From positions 29,010-93,009 of the forward strand of contig NZ_BAUX01000018.1 of NCBI RefSeq assembly GCF_002897035.1: a stretch of 64,000 nucleotides of DNA. Direction: 5' to 3'. The notes beneath the pieces were generated by a model. The model made no database searches and was not told the origin of the DNA. It saw nothing but the letters and a program-made list of their open reading frames with translations. Below are positions 46,881-55,312 of this stretch, in pieces; position 1 is the first letter of the stretch; the number at the start of each line of letters is the position of its first letter. Source of the stretch: Methylopila sp. Yamaguchi. GTDB lineage: Bacteria > Pseudomonadota > Alphaproteobacteria > Rhizobiales > Methylopilaceae. The position numbers were made by a program, and so were the translations under genes.

Positions 46881-48076
46881 GCGAAGGCTCCCCGCTCGCG
46901 CGCGAGCTCTTCGATCAGCGCGGGCATGACGACTTGCGCGTCCTGGACGATGGCGAGGCCGGCGCGCTCGATCATGGCGGCGTGGAGGTCGGTGTTGACC
47001 GCGACCACGTGCTCGCAGCCGGCGACGCCCTGCAGATGCTGCGGCGCGCCCGCGATGCCGAGCGCTAGATAGCAGGTCGCCGAGAGCACGGTTCCGGAGG
47101 CGCCGACCTGGGCCTCGCGCGGCATCAGCCCGGCGTCGCACAGCACGCGGCTCGCGCCCGGCGTACCCCCGAGCGCCGCGGCGACCGCCCGGAAGGTCTC
47201 GAGATCCGTGACGCCGTTGCCGGCCGAGACCACGAAGTCCGCCAATGCGAGCGGCGTGCGGGCGGGATCAGCGGGTATTCGTTCGGCCGCAAGGATCGCT
47301 GATGCCGGCGCGGCGGAGGGCTCGAGCGGTTCGTCGCGGGCCTCGCGCGGGGCGCCGGCGTAAGGCGCGACCGCGTCGGCCGCGAGCGTGATCAGGCGCG
47401 CCGGGGCCGCGCGCTGCTCGACCCGCCGTCCCTGCGCGGGGCGCATGAGCGCGGCGGCCGACACCATCTCGACGTCGGCGAACAGCGGCTCGCCGGCGAG
47501 CACGGCGACGCGGCGAGCGAGGTCGCCGCCGTCCGGTGTCTCGGGAAAGATCACGTGGCGCAGGTTCAGCGCCGCCATGGTCGACGCGATCGCCGCCGCG
47601 CGGGCGTCGGGAGCGTAGCCTTCGGGCCCGGCGAGGCGGGCGGTCCGGTCCGCTCCCGCGGGGCCGAGCTCCGCGCCCTCCGCGCCCGCGAGGGCGATCA
47701 CGCCGCCGTCGGCCCCGGCAAGCGTGCGCGCGGCGCCGAAGAGCTGGCGGTCGTGCGGCGACAGCCGGCCGGCGGCGAGATCCGGGACCACCGCGACCAG
47801 GAACGCGGGCGCCGCCATGACGATCGTCTTCGGCGCAGGCGGGGCGGCGGGCTCCGCGCGGCTTGGGGCGGGCGCCGCGGCCGGGCGGCCGGTCTGGGCG
47901 CGGTCGAGCCGCAGGCGCGCGGCGCCGTCGACCCGCTGCGCCGCGGCCTCCATCCGTGGATCGCGCCGCGGCCGTCCGCCGGCGCACCGCGCGAAGAGGT
48001 CGAAACGGGCGCGCGCCGCCCCGGGCAGGGCCGCCGCCGCCCGCTCCGCCCGCGGGTCGCGCCGGGCGCGGGTCAC
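46877..48076 (-). CDS. Electron transfer flavoprotein alpha-like subunit of the dimethylglycine module
   Basis: The 399-residue protein has an unusual Arg/Ala-rich N-terminal extension of about 85 residues, then an ETF alpha domain. Its FAD-binding region aligns from 'DFVVSAGNGVTDLETFRAV' to 'ALGIAGAPQHLQGVAGCEHVVAVN'. The usual FAD-contacting Arg (SGGRG) is Asn287 here, and the usual QTG is ASG. The GTG start overlaps the dgcB stop. Position between dgcB and the beta-like gene supports a role passing electrons from dimethylglycine oxidation toward the membrane. Confidence 0.82.
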   Translation of the reverse strand: MTRARRDPRAERAAAALPGAARARFDLFARCAGGRPRRDPRMEAAAQRVDGAARLRLDRAQTGRPAAAPAPSRAEPAAPPAPKTIVMAAPAFLVAVVPDLAAGRLSPHDRQLFGAARTLAGADGGVIALAGAEGAELGPAGADRTARLAGPEGYAPDARAAAIASTMAALNLRHVIFPETPDGGDLARRVAVLAGEPLFADVEMVSAAALMRPAQGRRVEQRAAPARLITLAADAVAPYAGAPREARDEPLEPSAAPASAILAAERIPADPARTPLALADFVVSAGNGVTDLETFRAVAAALGGTPGASRVLCDAGLMPREAQVGASGTVLSATCYLALGIAGAPQHLQGVAGCEHVVAVNTDLHAAMIERAGLAIVQDAQVVMPALIEELARERGAFA

Positions 48077-49956
48077 CGTCCGGCCTCCACGGCCGCGAGC
48101 AGCAGCTCGGCGACGTCCTTCACCTCCGCCGTCCGGCCCGTCACGCCCTCCAGCATAGCGGTGCAGGTCGGGCAGGCGACCGCGACGATCCCCGCTCCGG
48201 TCTCGGCGGCCTGGGCCATGCGGATGTCAGGGATGCGGGCGTCGCCGGGGATGTCGCTCACCGGCGCGCCGCCCCCGCCGCCGCAGCACATGGAGCGGCG
48301 GCCATGGCGGGCCATCTCGACCCGATCGAGTCCGAGGCGGTCGAGCAGCTTCCGGGGCGCCTCGGTCTCGCCGTTGTAGCGCCCGAGGTAGCAGGGGTCG
48401 TGGTAGGTGACGCCGGCGCCGCCAAGCGCGCCCGGCGTCAGCCGTCCCTGTTCGACCAGCTCCAGCAGGAAGGCGGTGTGGTGGACGACCTCGAAGTCGC
48501 CGCCGAAGGCTCTGTACTCGTTCCGCAGCGCGTGGAGCGCGTGCGGGTCGGACGTCACGATCCGCCTGAACCGATGCTTCGCCAGCGTCGCGACGTTGGC
48601 GCGCGCAAGCTGCTGGTAGGTCGCCTCGTCGCCCAGCCTGCGGGCGAGGTCGCCGGTGTCGCGCTCCTCCGCGCCGAGGATCGCGACATCAACCTTCGCC
48701 TCGTGCAGCAGTTTCACCAGCGCGCGCAGCGTGCGGCCGTATCGCAGGTCGTAGGCGCCCTCGCCGAGCCACAGCAGCACGTCCACCTCGCGCTCGCCGA
48801 TCATCGGAAGCGCGAGGCCGGCGGCGAAGTCCGCCCGCGCGGTGAGCGGCCGCCCGCCGGGCTCTTCCGCGCCCCGGAAATTGTCGAGCGTCGCGGCCGC
48901 TTTCGCTCCCACGGCGCCGAGCTCCAGCGTCTGGTGGCGGCGGAGCGAGACGATGGCGTCGACGTGCTCGATCATCATCGGGCACTCCTCGACGCAGGCC
49001 CGGCAGGTGGTGCAGGACCACAGTGTGTCGGGATGGATGCGGGCGTCGGGCCCGATGATGCGGAAAAACGGCTCGGCCGGCGCCGCGACGGGGCGGGCGT
49101 TGGGGTAGGGGCTCCCGGCGTAGGCGCGCTCGTCGGCGGTCGCGGCGGCGACGAGGTCCTGGATCAGGCGCTTCGGGTTCAGCGGCTGGCCGGCGGCGAA
49201 GGCGGGACAGGCGCTCTCGCAGCGGCCGCACTGGATGCAGGCGTCGAAGCTGAGCAGCCGGTTCCAGGCGAGGTCGGCCGGCGTCTCAACGCCGAGCCGC
49301 GGGGCGTCGAGGTCGAGGGGGGCGAGCGCCGCGTCGGGCCTTCCGCCCTCGAAGCGTTTCGGGCGGGGATGCGCGACGAGGTGCAGGGCGCCGGCGACCG
49401 CATGGCGCATCGGCCCGCTGCGGACCTCGTAGGCGAGGCCGAGCCCGCCCGCAGCGGCAAGCGCGACGGCGAGGCCCAGAGCGACGGCGGATTCGACCCC
49501 CAAGGCGAGCAGGAGCGCCGCGGCGAGACCGCCGAAGGCGTAGGCCAGCAGCAGGAACGGCAGGATCTGGAAGCCGCCGCCCGAGAGCCGCTTCGGCCGC
49601 TTGGGATAGCGGCGGGCGCCGACCAGCACGGAGCCGGCCGCCGTCACGCCGAAGGCGAGCGCGACCGCGGCCCAGTAGGCGCGGCTGCCCCCCAGCGGCG
49701 GCAGGACGGCGAGCGTCGTGAGCAGCGTCGCGGCGAGCAGACCGCTGGCGACGACCGCGTGCATGCGCGAGGCGTAGGGGTCGCGCGCCACCACGTGGTG
49801 CACGTCGACGAGGTAGCGCTTCGGCAGCGCCAGCAGCCCGGCGCCCCAGGCGACCGGAGCCGCAGCCCCGAGCCGCCACCACGCCGCGCGCCTGAGCGCC
49901 TGCACGGTCGCGAGCGCGACCATGACGAAGACGAGGGCGGGGAGGGCGTAGGTCAT
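48073..49956 (-). CDS. dgcB: DgcB-type iron-sulfur oxidoreductase of dimethylglycine catabolism
   Basis: The 627-residue protein has N-terminal membrane helices over roughly the first 200 residues, then two ferredoxin-like [4Fe-4S] sites (CIQCGRCESACP and CTTCRACVEECP). Two CCG-type cysteine domains follow; the last contains 'YHDPCYLGRYNG', 'SMCCGGGGG' and 'ACPTCTAML'. This is the layout of heterodisulfide-reductase-like proteins that pass electrons to the quinone pool. It acts with DgcA in demethylating dimethylglycine to sarcosine. A palindromic repeat separates it from dgcA. Confidence 0.88.
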   Translation of the reverse strand: MTYALPALVFVMVALATVQALRRAAWWRLGAAAPVAWGAGLLALPKRYLVDVHHVVARDPYASRMHAVVASGLLAATLLTTLAVLPPLGGSRAYWAAVALAFGVTAAGSVLVGARRYPKRPKRLSGGGFQILPFLLLAYAFGGLAAALLLALGVESAVALGLAVALAAAGGLGLAYEVRSGPMRHAVAGALHLVAHPRPKRFEGGRPDAALAPLDLDAPRLGVETPADLAWNRLLSFDACIQCGRCESACPAFAAGQPLNPKRLIQDLVAAATADERAYAGSPYPNARPVAAPAEPFFRIIGPDARIHPDTLWSCTTCRACVEECPMMIEHVDAIVSLRRHQTLELGAVGAKAAATLDNFRGAEEPGGRPLTARADFAAGLALPMIGEREVDVLLWLGEGAYDLRYGRTLRALVKLLHEAKVDVAILGAEERDTGDLARRLGDEATYQQLARANVATLAKHRFRRIVTSDPHALHALRNEYRAFGGDFEVVHHTAFLLELVEQGRLTPGALGGAGVTYHDPCYLGRYNGETEAPRKLLDRLGLDRVEMARHGRRSMCCGGGGGAPVSDIPGDARIPDIRMAQAAETGAGIVAVACPTCTAMLEGVTGRTAEVKDVAELLLAAVEAGR

Positions 49957-49981
49957 GGCGCCGACCAGGCCTCGACCGCGA

Positions 49982-50076
49982 CCGTCATGCCCGGCGAAGC
50001 CGGGTATCCACGACGTTGGCGTCGGGCGCGGCGGCGCCGATGACGTCGTGGACGCCCGCGAAGGCGGGCATGACGG
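49982..50076. repeat. REP-like palindromic intergenic repeat between dgcA and dgcB
   Basis: Two related copies in opposite orientation, each about 33 bases (CGTCATGCCCGGCGAAGCC... and its counterpart ending GGCGGGCATGACGG), form a large palindrome with perfect 12-bp outer arms (CCGTCATGCCCG / CGGGCATGACGG). Similar 'GTCATGCCCG...ATCCACG' repeats are common between genes in Hyphomicrobiales. In RNA it would form a strong hairpin within the otherwise overlapping betaine gene run. Confidence 0.75.
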
Positions 50077-50106
50077 CGGCGTTTCCTAGCGAGCCCGTCA
50101 TGGCGC

Positions 50107-52149
50107 TCACAGGTCCTTGCACAGCCGGAGCGCGTCGTAGATCGCGGCGTGGATGTTGCGGCCCGCGACCGCGTCGCCCACGCGGTATAGCGCGTAGCCT
50201 TGGGAGAGGTCGTAGGGCTGCGGCTCGCCGCGCACGATGGCGGACTGATCGAGCGCGCCCTTGTTCACCGAGGCCGCCTTGAGGCTGAAGAACAGCCCGT
50301 CGACCGGCAAGGTGCCGTGCTCGACGACCACACGGTCGACCACGCGCTCCTCCTCGGCGTCGGTCATGGTGTTGCGCAGGGCGGCCACCAGGCGGTTGCC
50401 TTCGGGGTAGACCTCGATCAACTCCATGTTGGGCGTCATGATCACGCCGAGCTTGTAGAGCTCGCGCAGGTGGACCGGCTGGTTGGTCGCGCCGAGCTCT
50501 TCGCCGACCATGCGGTCGTGGGTGACGAGCTCCACGAGGCAGCCGCGCTTCGCCAGCAGCTCCGCGGTCGAGGCGGCGTTGTGCTGGCCCATCTCGTCGT
50601 AGAGCAGCACGGAGCCGGTCGGCTCGACCGCGCCGGTGAGCACGTCCCAGGTCGTCACGGCGTGCTCCGCCGCGCCCTTGGCGTGGCCACGGGAGGGAAG
50701 GCCGCCGGTCGCGACGATCACCACGTCGGGATTTTCGGCCAGGATCGCCGCCTCCGTCGCCGCCGTCCCGAACCGCAGGTCGACGCCGAGCTTGGTCACC
50801 TGGGCCACGAGCCAGCGCGTGACGCCCGACAGCGCCTCGCGCCATCCGGCCTTGGCCGCGATCCCGATCTGGCCGCCGGCGAGCGCCTCCTTCTCGAACA
50901 GAACGACATGGTGACCGCGCTCGGCGGCCACGCGCGCCGCCTCGAGGCCGGCCGGCCCGGCGCCGACCACGACCACCTTCCGACGCACGTCGGCCTTGGC
51001 GATGACGTGCGGCATGGTCGCCTCGCGTCCCGTCGCCGCGTTCTGGATGCAGAGCGCGTCGCCGCCGACATAGATGCGGTCGATGCAGTAGCCGGCGCCG
51101 ACGCATTGCCGGATGTCGTCAGCCCGCCCTTCCGAGAGTTTTTTGACGAGGTGCGGGTCGGCGATGTGGGCGCGGGTCATCGCGACCATGTCGACGTGGC
51201 CCTCCGAGACCGCACGGGCGGCGGTGGCGAGGTCGGTGACGCGCTGGGCGTGGAACACGGCCACGTCCACCTCGCGTTTGACCGCCGAGGGCAGGAACAG
51301 GAACGGCGCCACGGGGAAGCTCATGTTCGGCAGCGAGATGGCGTGAGCGATGTGGTCGCGCGCCTGGCCGCCGAGGATGTTGAGGAAGTCGACGAGCCCA
51401 CGCCGGGCGTACTCGCTCGCGATCGTCAGGCAGTCCTCGTGGGAGAGGCCGTCCGCGATCATCTCGTCGCCGGACATGCGGATGCCGATGACGTAGTCGT
51501 CGCCGACTTCGGCGCGCATGGCCTCCAGCACCTCGATGCCGAAGCGCATGCGGTTCTCGAGCGAGCCGCCGTACTTGTCGCTGCGCCGGTTCACGCCCGG
51601 CGACCAGAACTGGTCGATCAGGTGCCCGTGGGCGGCCGAGACCTCGCAGCCGTCCAATCCGCCCTCCTTGCAGCGGCGCGCGGCGGCGGCGAAATCGCGG
51701 ACCACGCGGTCGATGTCCTCCTGCTCCATCGCCTTGGGGATGGTGCGGGAGGCCGGCTCGCGCATCGCGGAGGCGGAGAGCGTCGGGAACCAGTTCTCCG
51801 TGTCGTACTTGGTGCGCCGGCCCATGTGGGTGAGCTGGATCATCAGCTTGGCGCCGTGCGCGTGCACGCGGTCCGCGAACTGCTGGAAGAACGGCACGAC
51901 GCTGTCGTCGGCGACCGAGATCTGGTTCCAGGGCGCGGCCGGGCTGTCGAGCGCGACCGAAGACGAGCCGCCGAACATGGTGAGCCCGATGCCGCCCTTG
52001 GCCTTCTCCGCGTGGTAGAGCTGGTAGCGCTCCTGCGGCTTGCCGTCCTGGCCGTAGCCGGGCGCATGGCTCGTCGACATCACGCGGTTGCGGATGGTCA
52101 GGCCCTTGATGGTGAGCGGCTTGAGCAGCGCGTCGGCGTTGGCGATCAT
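50107..52149 (-). CDS. dgcA: DgcA-type NADH:flavin oxidoreductase, dimethylglycine demethylase
   Basis: The 680-residue protein joins an FMN-binding old-yellow-enzyme TIM barrel (residues 1-370; 'HMGRRTKYDTENWFPTLS', 'VSAAHGHLIDQFWSP') to an FAD/NAD domain ('VVVVGAGPAGLEAARVAAERG' begins near residue 392). This resembles trimethylamine dehydrogenase. Of the four cysteines that bind the [4Fe-4S] cluster in that family, Cys349, Cys355 and Cys367 are present, but position 352 is Ala. Its start overlaps the gbcB stop by ATGA. With DgcB and the ETF-like pair it would convert dimethylglycine to sarcosine. Confidence 0.9.
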   Translation of the reverse strand: MIANADALLKPLTIKGLTIRNRVMSTSHAPGYGQDGKPQERYQLYHAEKAKGGIGLTMFGGSSSVALDSPAAPWNQISVADDSVVPFFQQFADRVHAHGAKLMIQLTHMGRRTKYDTENWFPTLSASAMREPASRTIPKAMEQEDIDRVVRDFAAAARRCKEGGLDGCEVSAAHGHLIDQFWSPGVNRRSDKYGGSLENRMRFGIEVLEAMRAEVGDDYVIGIRMSGDEMIADGLSHEDCLTIASEYARRGLVDFLNILGGQARDHIAHAISLPNMSFPVAPFLFLPSAVKREVDVAVFHAQRVTDLATAARAVSEGHVDMVAMTRAHIADPHLVKKLSEGRADDIRQCVGAGYCIDRIYVGGDALCIQNAATGREATMPHVIAKADVRRKVVVVGAGPAGLEAARVAAERGHHVVLFEKEALAGGQIGIAAKAGWREALSGVTRWLVAQVTKLGVDLRFGTAATEAAILAENPDVVIVATGGLPSRGHAKGAAEHAVTTWDVLTGAVEPTGSVLLYDEMGQHNAASTAELLAKRGCLVELVTHDRMVGEELGATNQPVHLRELYKLGVIMTPNMELIEVYPEGNRLVAALRNTMTDAEEERVVDRVVVEHGTLPVDGLFFSLKAASVNKGALDQSAIVRGEPQPYDLSQGYALYRVGDAVAGRNIHAAIYDALRLCKDL

Positions 52150-53276
52150 CGATCAACCACCAGGTCGCTGGTCGGCTTCGAGCAGCACAGCAGCGCCATC
52201 CCGGCGTCGATCTCGCGCTGGCGGATGCCGCCGGCGTGCTTCATCGCGACCGTCCCCGACACGAGCTTCGACTTGCAGGTGCCGCAGAGGCCCTTGGAGC
52301 ACGACGACGGCAGGCGAACGCCTTGTCTCCGCGCGGCGTCCAGCACCGTCTGATCCTCAGGGCAATCGATCGCCCGCCGCGTCTTGGCGAACTCCACCCG
52401 GAAGGCGCGGACGGTCGGGGCGGCGTCCAGCTCGGCCTCCGCGACCTCGACGGCCTCCGTCTCGGACGCCGACAGCGCCTCGAAGTCGAAGCTCTCCTCG
52501 TGGTGGCGCGCCATGTCGAACTGGGCGCCGGCGAGCATCGCCTTCACGGCCGCCATGTACGGGGCGGGGCCGCAGACGAAGACCTCGCGCTCCCGCCAGT
52601 CCGGCGCGATCAGCTCCAGCATCGGCAGGGTAAGGCGCCCGCGGAACCCGCCCCACGCCTCCGCCGGCGAATCCGCCTCGCAGACCGCGGCGAACCGGAA
52701 ATGCAAATCGAGGCGCGCCATCATCTCGAGCTCGGCGCGGAACACGATGTCGGCGGGGGTGCGGGCGGAGTGCACGAAGGCGACGTCGCGCGGCTCGGCG
52801 AGGTCGTGGAAGGTGCGCGCCATCGCCATCATCGGCGTGACGCCCGAGCCGCCCGACAGCAGCAGATATTTCTGCGCCGGGTGCTCGAAGCAGGAGAAGT
52901 CGCCCATGGGGCCGACGGCGCGGACCACGGATCCCGGCTTCACATTGTCATGCAGCCAGTTGGAGACCGGGCCGCCGGGGACGCGCTTCACCGTGATCGC
53001 CACCGTGTCCGGACGGGTGGGCGCGGAGGAGACGGTGTAGCAGCGGTGGACGGTCTCCCCGCCGATCTCGAAGGCGAAGGTGAGGAACTGGCCGGGCTGG
53101 TGCGCGAAGCGGCGTGGCTCGCGGGCGGCGAACACGAAGGTCTTGACGTCGTGGGTCTCGGCGCGGACCGCGCGGCACACCAGCGCGTCGTCGGCCTCGG
53201 CGTCCCACGCGGCGGGCGCGGCGAGCCGGAGGGCGGCCGGCTCCTTCGGCTTCGCGACGGCGTCCATCGCCGTCAC
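52146..53276 (-). CDS. gbcB: GbcB-type ferredoxin-NAD(P)H reductase of glycine betaine demethylase
   Basis: The 376-residue reductase has an FAD domain ('HQPGQFLTFAFEIGGETVHRCYTVSSAP'-type region), an NAD domain ('LLSGGSGVTPMMAMARTFHD') and a C-terminal plant-type [2Fe-2S] domain with Cys motif 'CSKGLCGTCKS' and the fourth Cys in 'ALLCCSKP'. It supplies electrons to the Rieske oxygenase GbcA. It overlaps gbcA upstream and dgcA downstream by four bases each, so all three should be co-translated. Confidence 0.9.
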   Translation of the reverse strand: MTAMDAVAKPKEPAALRLAAPAAWDAEADDALVCRAVRAETHDVKTFVFAAREPRRFAHQPGQFLTFAFEIGGETVHRCYTVSSAPTRPDTVAITVKRVPGGPVSNWLHDNVKPGSVVRAVGPMGDFSCFEHPAQKYLLLSGGSGVTPMMAMARTFHDLAEPRDVAFVHSARTPADIVFRAELEMMARLDLHFRFAAVCEADSPAEAWGGFRGRLTLPMLELIAPDWREREVFVCGPAPYMAAVKAMLAGAQFDMARHHEESFDFEALSASETEAVEVAEAELDAAPTVRAFRVEFAKTRRAIDCPEDQTVLDAARRQGVRLPSSCSKGLCGTCKSKLVSGTVAMKHAGGIRQREIDAGMALLCCSKPTSDLVVDR

Positions 53277-54532
53277 CGCCCCACATGCGCGGCCATGCGG
53301 CCGCAGTACCAGTTGACGAACTTGTCGACGAGCATCTCGGTGTTGGGCGAGTAGGGGCCAGGCTGGTAGGCGGGGCTACGCGCGCCGTGCTGGCACAGGC
53401 CCACGAGGTCGCTGTCCTGCTGGTTGGTCGCCATCCACACGCCGATCAGGTTCTCGAGATCGTAGTCCACGCCCTCGACCGCGTCCTTGTGCACCAGCCA
53501 CTTGGTGCGCAGCAGCGAGCGCTCGGCGTCGAGCGGCAGCACCGAGAAGGTGACGATGTGGTCCGCCAGGAAGTGGTGCCAGGAGTTCGGCTGCGTCCAG
53601 AACGACAGCCCGCCGAGCTTGGCGGAGGGCAGGTCGCCCAGCAGCTTCCGGCAGGCGGCCTTGGTGTCGAGCGTGTGGCTCTCGCCGTCGCCGTCGAGCG
53701 GCAGGCGCTCGGTGCGGAAGCCCGTCACCATGGTGTCGAGCTCGTCGATCTCGCGCGACGGCAGGCCCGCCGCCTCCCAGGCCGCATGGTTGGTGTTGAC
53801 GAGGCAGCCGTAGCGCTCGGCCTGGGCCCGGTCGTGCTCGTCCATCTCCTCCGGCGCGAAGCCGAAGCCGTAGGCGAACAGCGGCACCGTCAGCTCGGGA
53901 TGGTTGGTCCCGCAGTGATAGCACTCGCGGTTGTTCTCCATCGTCAGCTTCCAGTTGCCCGGCTCGATCAGGTCGTGCTGGTAGGCGACCTTGGTGTTCC
54001 GGACGTTGTGGGGCGCGATGTAGGGACCCATGCGCCGGGCCATCTCGTCGAAGTCCGCCGGCGGCTCGTCGGCGAGGCAGACGAACAGCAGGCCCTCGAG
54101 CGAGCGGATGTGGACCGGCTTCAGCCCGTGGCAGGAGCGCTTGAAGCTCGGGCCCATGTGGTCGGCGTGGATCAGCGCGCCGGACAGGTCATAGGTCCAG
54201 GAGTGGTACCGGCAGACGAGATTGCCGACGGTGGTCTTCTCTTCCGTGACGAGCCGCGCGCCGCGGTGCCGGCAAACGTTGTGGAAGGCGCGGACCTCGC
54301 CGTCGTCGTCGCGCACCACTGCGATCGAGTAGCGGCCGATGTCGAAGATCGCGACGTCGCCCGGCTCCGGCACGTCCGGCTCGACGCCGACGTAGATCCA
54401 GTGCTTGGCGAAGATGTGCTCCATGTCGGCCGCGAACACGTCCGGGCTGAGATAGAACGGCGCGGGCAGGCTGTGGCCGGGAAGGCGTTCGTTCAGCAGG
54501 GATTTCAGGGGCGTCGTCGGCAGGTCGAGCAT
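53273..54532 (-). CDS. gbcA: GbcA-type Rieske oxygenase, glycine betaine monooxygenase subunit
   Basis: The 419-residue protein has a Rieske [2Fe-2S] site with Cys87-X-His89 and Cys107-X2-His110, and a mononuclear iron site in 'ENNRECYHCGTNHPEL' (His206, His211). The 'ECYHC' pattern is that of the betaine/carnitine/choline branch of Rieske oxygenases. With GbcB it oxidatively demethylates glycine betaine to dimethylglycine and formaldehyde. The ATG at 54532 gives the family N-terminus; the upstream extension translates intergenic DNA. Confidence 0.92.
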   Translation of the reverse strand: MLDLPTTPLKSLLNERLPGHSLPAPFYLSPDVFAADMEHIFAKHWIYVGVEPDVPEPGDVAIFDIGRYSIAVVRDDDGEVRAFHNVCRHRGARLVTEEKTTVGNLVCRYHSWTYDLSGALIHADHMGPSFKRSCHGLKPVHIRSLEGLLFVCLADEPPADFDEMARRMGPYIAPHNVRNTKVAYQHDLIEPGNWKLTMENNRECYHCGTNHPELTVPLFAYGFGFAPEEMDEHDRAQAERYGCLVNTNHAAWEAAGLPSREIDELDTMVTGFRTERLPLDGDGESHTLDTKAACRKLLGDLPSAKLGGLSFWTQPNSWHHFLADHIVTFSVLPLDAERSLLRTKWLVHKDAVEGVDYDLENLIGVWMATNQQDSDLVGLCQHGARSPAYQPGPYSPNTEMLVDKFVNWYCGRMAAHVGR

Positions 54533-54648
54533 CGGACCAGCTCCGCAGGAACCGCGTGTCTGGAAACGATTATGATCCGCGGACGACGCCCCGCTGTCCC
54601 CCGAGCGACATTGTCTGACGGCGGGGCGACGTGGGTGATTCAAGCGCC

Positions 54649-54775
54649 GCGCCAAGGCTGAAAAACGCGGCGTCTATAGGCTCCGGCATTCCGCTTCGCT
54701 CCAGCCGGAGCGACGGCGCGTGCGGCCCTCGACGCTTCAACCGCGTCGCTCCGGGCGAAGTCCCGGAGCCTATAG
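54649..54775. repeat. 127-bp repeat, copy A (left of GIY-YIG gene)
   Basis: This sequence and 55144-55270 are direct copies over 127 bp with about a dozen differences. Copy A contains perfect 14-bp outer arms (TCTATAGGCTCCGG at 54673 and its complement ending at 54776) and an inner pair CCGGAGCGACG / CGTCGCTCCGG, so it can fold into a nested cruciform. It lies between gbcA and the GIY-YIG gene. Confidence 0.85.
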
Positions 54776-54800
54776 ACACCACGGTTTCAGCAGCGCTCCG

Positions 54801-55085
54801 TCAGAACAACCTGTCGTAGAGATCGTCCCAGTTCGGATTGTCCCGCTCAATTATGTTGAGCTTGTAGTCGCGCCTCCACTTCTTGATCTGCTTCTCGCGA
54901 GTGATGGCGGAGACCGGATCGTCGAAGATCTCGAAGTAGACGAGGCGCGTCACGCCGTGCCGCGCGGTAAAGCCGGGGTGCAACCCTTCCTTGTGCTCAT
55001 AGGTCCGGCGAACGAGATCATTGGTCACCCCGATATAGAGGGTGCCGTGCTTCCGGCTGGCGAGCAGATAGACGTAATAGGGCAT
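54801..55085 (-). CDS. Single-domain GIY-YIG nuclease family protein
   Basis: The 94-residue protein is a bare GIY-YIG domain: '[20 protein letters not shown]' (the GIY...YIG pair), conserved Arg in '[12 protein letters not shown]', then '[20 protein letters not shown]' with the catalytic Glu region and '[13 protein letters not shown]'. The first methionine of the domain, at 55085, is taken as start; the longer frame reads through the flanking repeat. Function of these stand-alone nucleases is unknown. It sits between two direct repeats inside the betaine gene cluster, which suggests a mobile or recently inserted unit. Confidence 0.88.
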   Translation of the reverse strand: MPYYVYLLASRKHGTLYIGVTNDLVRRTYEHKEGLHPGFTARHGVTRLVYFEIFDDPVSAITREKQIKKWRRDYKLNIIERDNPNWDDLYDRLF

Positions 55086-55143
55086 CCCCGGCGGCTTTCC
55101 CGAAAGGGACGGAACGGAGGCAGCTTGCCTCCGAGAAAGGCGC

Positions 55144-55270
55144 GCGCCAAGGCTGGAAAACGAGGAGTCTATAGGCTCCGGCATTCCGCTTCGCTCCAGC
55201 CGGAGCGACGGCGCGCTTGGCGCTCGACGTCTCAACCGCGTCGCTCCGGGCAAAGTCCCGGAGCCCATAA
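55144..55270. repeat. 127-bp repeat, copy B (right of GIY-YIG gene)
   Basis: Direct copy of 54649-54775, in the same orientation. The outer arm on the right has a mismatch (CCCATAAG instead of CCTATAGA), so its palindrome is less perfect than in copy A. It lies 42 bases past the sdaA stop, on the 5' side of the GIY-YIG gene. Confidence 0.85.
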
Positions 55271-55312
55271 GCTAAAGTCGACCGGAAGAGCGCGGCGTTC
55301 GCGGCAACGCGG

